Positions 4,901 to 6,757 of a stretch of DNA of 6,757 nt are shown here, piece after piece. The position numbers and the translations under genes were made by a program. The notes beneath the pieces are model-generated. The model was not told the DNA's origin. It ran no database searches and saw only the letters and a program-made list of their open reading frames with translations. This stretch comes from Nitratiruptor sp. (lineage in GTDB: Bacteria; Campylobacterota; Campylobacteria; Campylobacterales; Nitratiruptoraceae). The stretch covers positions 1 to 6,757 of the forward strand of contig WGBB01000007.1 of the NCBI GenBank assembly GCA_015494505.1, read 5' to 3'. Each line of letters starts with the position of its first letter. Position 1 is the stretch's first letter.

Positions 4901-6757
4901 TCACGCTACCTGTACCCCGAGATTCGCAGCCTCTTTGGCAAACTCACTGTTGACGAAGACTTGCGATTCGATCTCCACCTCTTGGAGTTTGGAGGTGATG
5001 ACCAGCTTGAGAGGTTTTTTACCGGGATACTTGAGCGCCAGATGGTAGAGCTCTTCGAGGCGCGCAATTTCGTGTGAGAGATCGAGTTTGATAACGAGCG
5101 GCTCTTCGTAGCGCTCCTCTATCGTAGTCTGCACCTTCTCACCTTTGGCCTCTTCGAGGCTCATGATCTTGTCGCAGCGAATGCGCGTGAAGCTCTCGTT
5201 TTTGGTTACGTAGACCTTGAAAGCCACAGGTTTTTCCAGATCCATGCGCTCCAGCTCTTCGAGCTTGTCGCTAAAGAGCATCATCTCGATACTGCCGTGC
5301 AGGTCCATGATGGTGACGATGCCAAACTTGTTGCCCTTGTTGCTGATTTTTGTCTTGATCTCTTCCACTTTCCCCACGAAGAGCGCTTCGGAAGAATCTG
5401 CGATATTATCCAGATCACTCGAGAGCGTATAGTCGATCTGCTCGAGTTCGGAGCGAAACTGATCGAGAGGATGGCCTGAGACGTAAAAGCCCAACGTCTC
5501 CTTTTCGAACTCCAAAATCTGCTTGAGCTCATACTCGCCCATATCTTCGAGCTCAATCTTGATATCGGTGAGCTCCGCCATATCCCCAAAGAGCGAATTT
5601 TCGGCCATCTTCTTGGCGCGTGCGATCTCGTGGGAGGTTTCGACGATGCGCTCGAGGTTGAGAAGCAGCGTCTTTCGCGAATAGCCGAAGCTATCCATCG
5701 CACCCGATTTGATGAGGGATTCGAGCACCTTCTTGTTGACTTTGTTGGGGTCGATGCGCTGCAAGAAGTCATCGAGACTGCTAAAGGCTCCCTCTTTACG
5801 CGCTTCGAGGATGCTCAGCACCGCAGTTTTTCCCACCCCTTTGATAGCACCCAGTCCAAAGAGTATCACATCCTCTCCATCGCTGGTGGTAGCGCTAAAC
5901 TCCAGAGCCGAGCGGTTCACATCGGGCGGCAAAAGCTTGATGCCAAGACGCTTGACCTCATCCACGTACTTGACGATTTTGTCGGTATTATCCTGCTCGC
6001 TGGTGAGCAAGGCCGCCATGAACTCTTGGGGATAGTAGGCCTTGAGATAGGCGGTTTGGAAAGTTATCATCGCATAGGCGGCTGAGTGGGATTTGTTAAA
6101 GCCGTAGCCTGCGAATTTTTCGATCAGCTCAAAAAGCGTTTCACTCTTTTTGGCATCGAACCCCCGCTCGCTGGCGCGCTTGACGAACTCTCTTTTGTAC
6201 TCCTCCATCAAATCGCGCTTCTTTTTCCCCATGGCGCGGCGGATGATGTCCGCTTCACCGAGGCTAAACCCTCCGATGGTCTGCACGATCTGCATCACCT
6301 GCTCTTGGTAGACGATCATTCCATATGTAGGCTCGAGGATCTCTCGCAGCTCCTCGAAGCTTACCTCTTCGAAGGGGTAGTAGACCTTCTTGCGGCCGTG
6401 TTTACGCTCGATAAAGTCATCGAGCATCCCCGACTCCATCGGACCAGGACGATAGAGTGCCAGCACGGCTATGAGGTCTTCGAAGGTGGTGGGTTTGAGC
6501 CTTGCATTGAGGCGCTGCATGCCTGATGATTCGATCTGGAAGAGGCCTATCGTGTGACCGCTTTGGATCAGCTCGTAGACTTTTTTGTCATTGAGGTCGA
6601 TCTCGTTCCAGTTGAGCTTCTTGCCGTAACGCTTCTCGACTAACTTGAGGGCGTTGTCGATGACGGTGAGGGTCTTGAGCCCCAAAAAGTCGAACTTGAT
6701 CAGATCCACATCTTCGAGGAAGTTCAGCGAATACTGGGTGACGATGGTATCTTCGCC
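4901..6757 (-). CDS. dnaE: DNA polymerase III alpha subunit, C-terminal 618 residues (5' end outside window)
   Basis: The catalytic subunit of the replicative DNA polymerase III holoenzyme. The frame is open to the right edge, so only about the C-terminal half of a roughly 1,150-1,200-residue protein is seen. Positions are counted from the edge. Palm end IKFDFLGLKTLT (20-31), with Asp23 matching catalytic Asp555 of E. coli. Fingers region: HTIGLFQIESSGMQRL (68-83), LYRPGPMESGMLDDFI (101-116), YQEQVMQI (150-157), IIRRAMGKKK (171-180), AGYGFNKSHSAAYA (216-229). Then helix-hairpin-helix GLGAIKGVGK (301-310), clamp-binding position ENSLF (386-390), ETLGFYVSGHPLDQF (420-434), and an OB-fold (about 459-531). 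The ending ANLGVQVA is followed by TGA. No intein or frameshift is seen in the visible part. It reads leftward and converges on the DUF234 gene with a 145-base gap. Confidence 0.98.
   Translation of the reverse strand, partial: GEDTIVTQYSLNFLEDVDLIKFDFLGLKTLTVIDNALKLVEKRYGKKLNWNEIDLNDKKVYELIQSGHTIGLFQIESSGMQRLNARLKPTTFEDLIAVLALYRPGPMESGMLDDFIERKHGRKKVYYPFEEVSFEELREILEPTYGMIVYQEQVMQIVQTIGGFSLGEADIIRRAMGKKKRDLMEEYKREFVKRASERGFDAKKSETLFELIEKFAGYGFNKSHSAAYAMITFQTAYLKAYYPQEFMAALLTSEQDNTDKIVKYVDEVKRLGIKLLPPDVNRSALEFSATTSDGEDVILFGLGAIKGVGKTAVLSILEARKEGAFSSLDDFLQRIDPNKVNKKVLESLIKSGAMDSFGYSRKTLLLNLERIVETSHEIARAKKMAENSLFGDMAELTDIKIELEDMGEYELKQILEFEKETLGFYVSGHPLDQFRSELEQIDYTLSSDLDNIADSSEALFVGKVEEIKTKISNKGNKFGIVTIMDLHGSIEMMLFSDKLEELERMDLEKPVAFKVYVTKNESFTRIRCDKIMSLEEAKGEKVQTTIEERYEEPLVIKLDLSHEIARLEELYHLALKYPGKKPLKLVITSKLQEVEIESQVFVNSEFAKEAANLGVQVA

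Noticed and set aside
4634..5077. Plus-strand open frames crossing the end of the DUF234 gene, the folded gap and the end of dnaE
   Set aside because: They run through the inverted repeat and antisense to conserved dnaE. Translations are rich in Arg, Cys and Ser with no domain, as expected for shadow frames.
5630..6526. Long plus-strand open frames opposite dnaE
   Set aside because: They mirror dnaE codons in the antisense direction; the dnaE reading has full family motifs.

Overview
The window most likely comes from a member of the Campylobacterota (Epsilonproteobacteria), in the direction of Sulfurimonas or Sulfurovum. This rests on family recognition from the protein sequences, not on a search. 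The DnaE C-terminal half, the RibB protein with a decayed RibA-like tail, the DUF234 protein and the compact, overlapping gene layout all fit that group.

Layout from left to right. A plus-strand gene enters from the left edge and ends at 745; it looks like a periplasmic-binding-type protein. It converges with, and overlaps by 16 bases, a minus-strand operon at 2837-730. That operon is ribBX (dihydroxybutanone-phosphate synthase of riboflavin synthesis), then a DUF481 outer-membrane barrel, then a YbgC-type acyl-CoA thioesterase. Its junctions are 0 and 1 base. It has an extended -10 promoter just upstream (2861-2869) and a terminator-like hairpin buried inside the ybgC coding end. A second minus-strand pair (3792-2936) is an exported YSC84/SYLF lipid-binding-type protein followed, with a 13-base overlap, by a small zinc-ribbon protein.

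Between this pair and the divergent DUF234 gene (plus strand, 3847-4755) lies a palindrome, TATAATTATA, that supplies the -10 boxes of both promoters. The DUF234 gene appears to start at an ATT codon. At the right, dnaE (replicative polymerase alpha subunit) reads leftward from beyond the window edge and ends at 4901. The 145-base gap between the convergent DUF234 gene and dnaE holds a strongly folded element: a 12-bp perfect inverted repeat enclosing nested stems, with a T-run on the plus strand.

The genes are mostly housekeeping and do not form one pathway. The points most worth following are the folded intergenic element, the ATT start with its shared promoter palindrome, and the cysteine-free RibX domain. 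I see no phage, transposase, CRISPR, tRNA or rRNA gene. Apart from the 145-base gap described above, no gene-free stretch exceeds about 100 bases.
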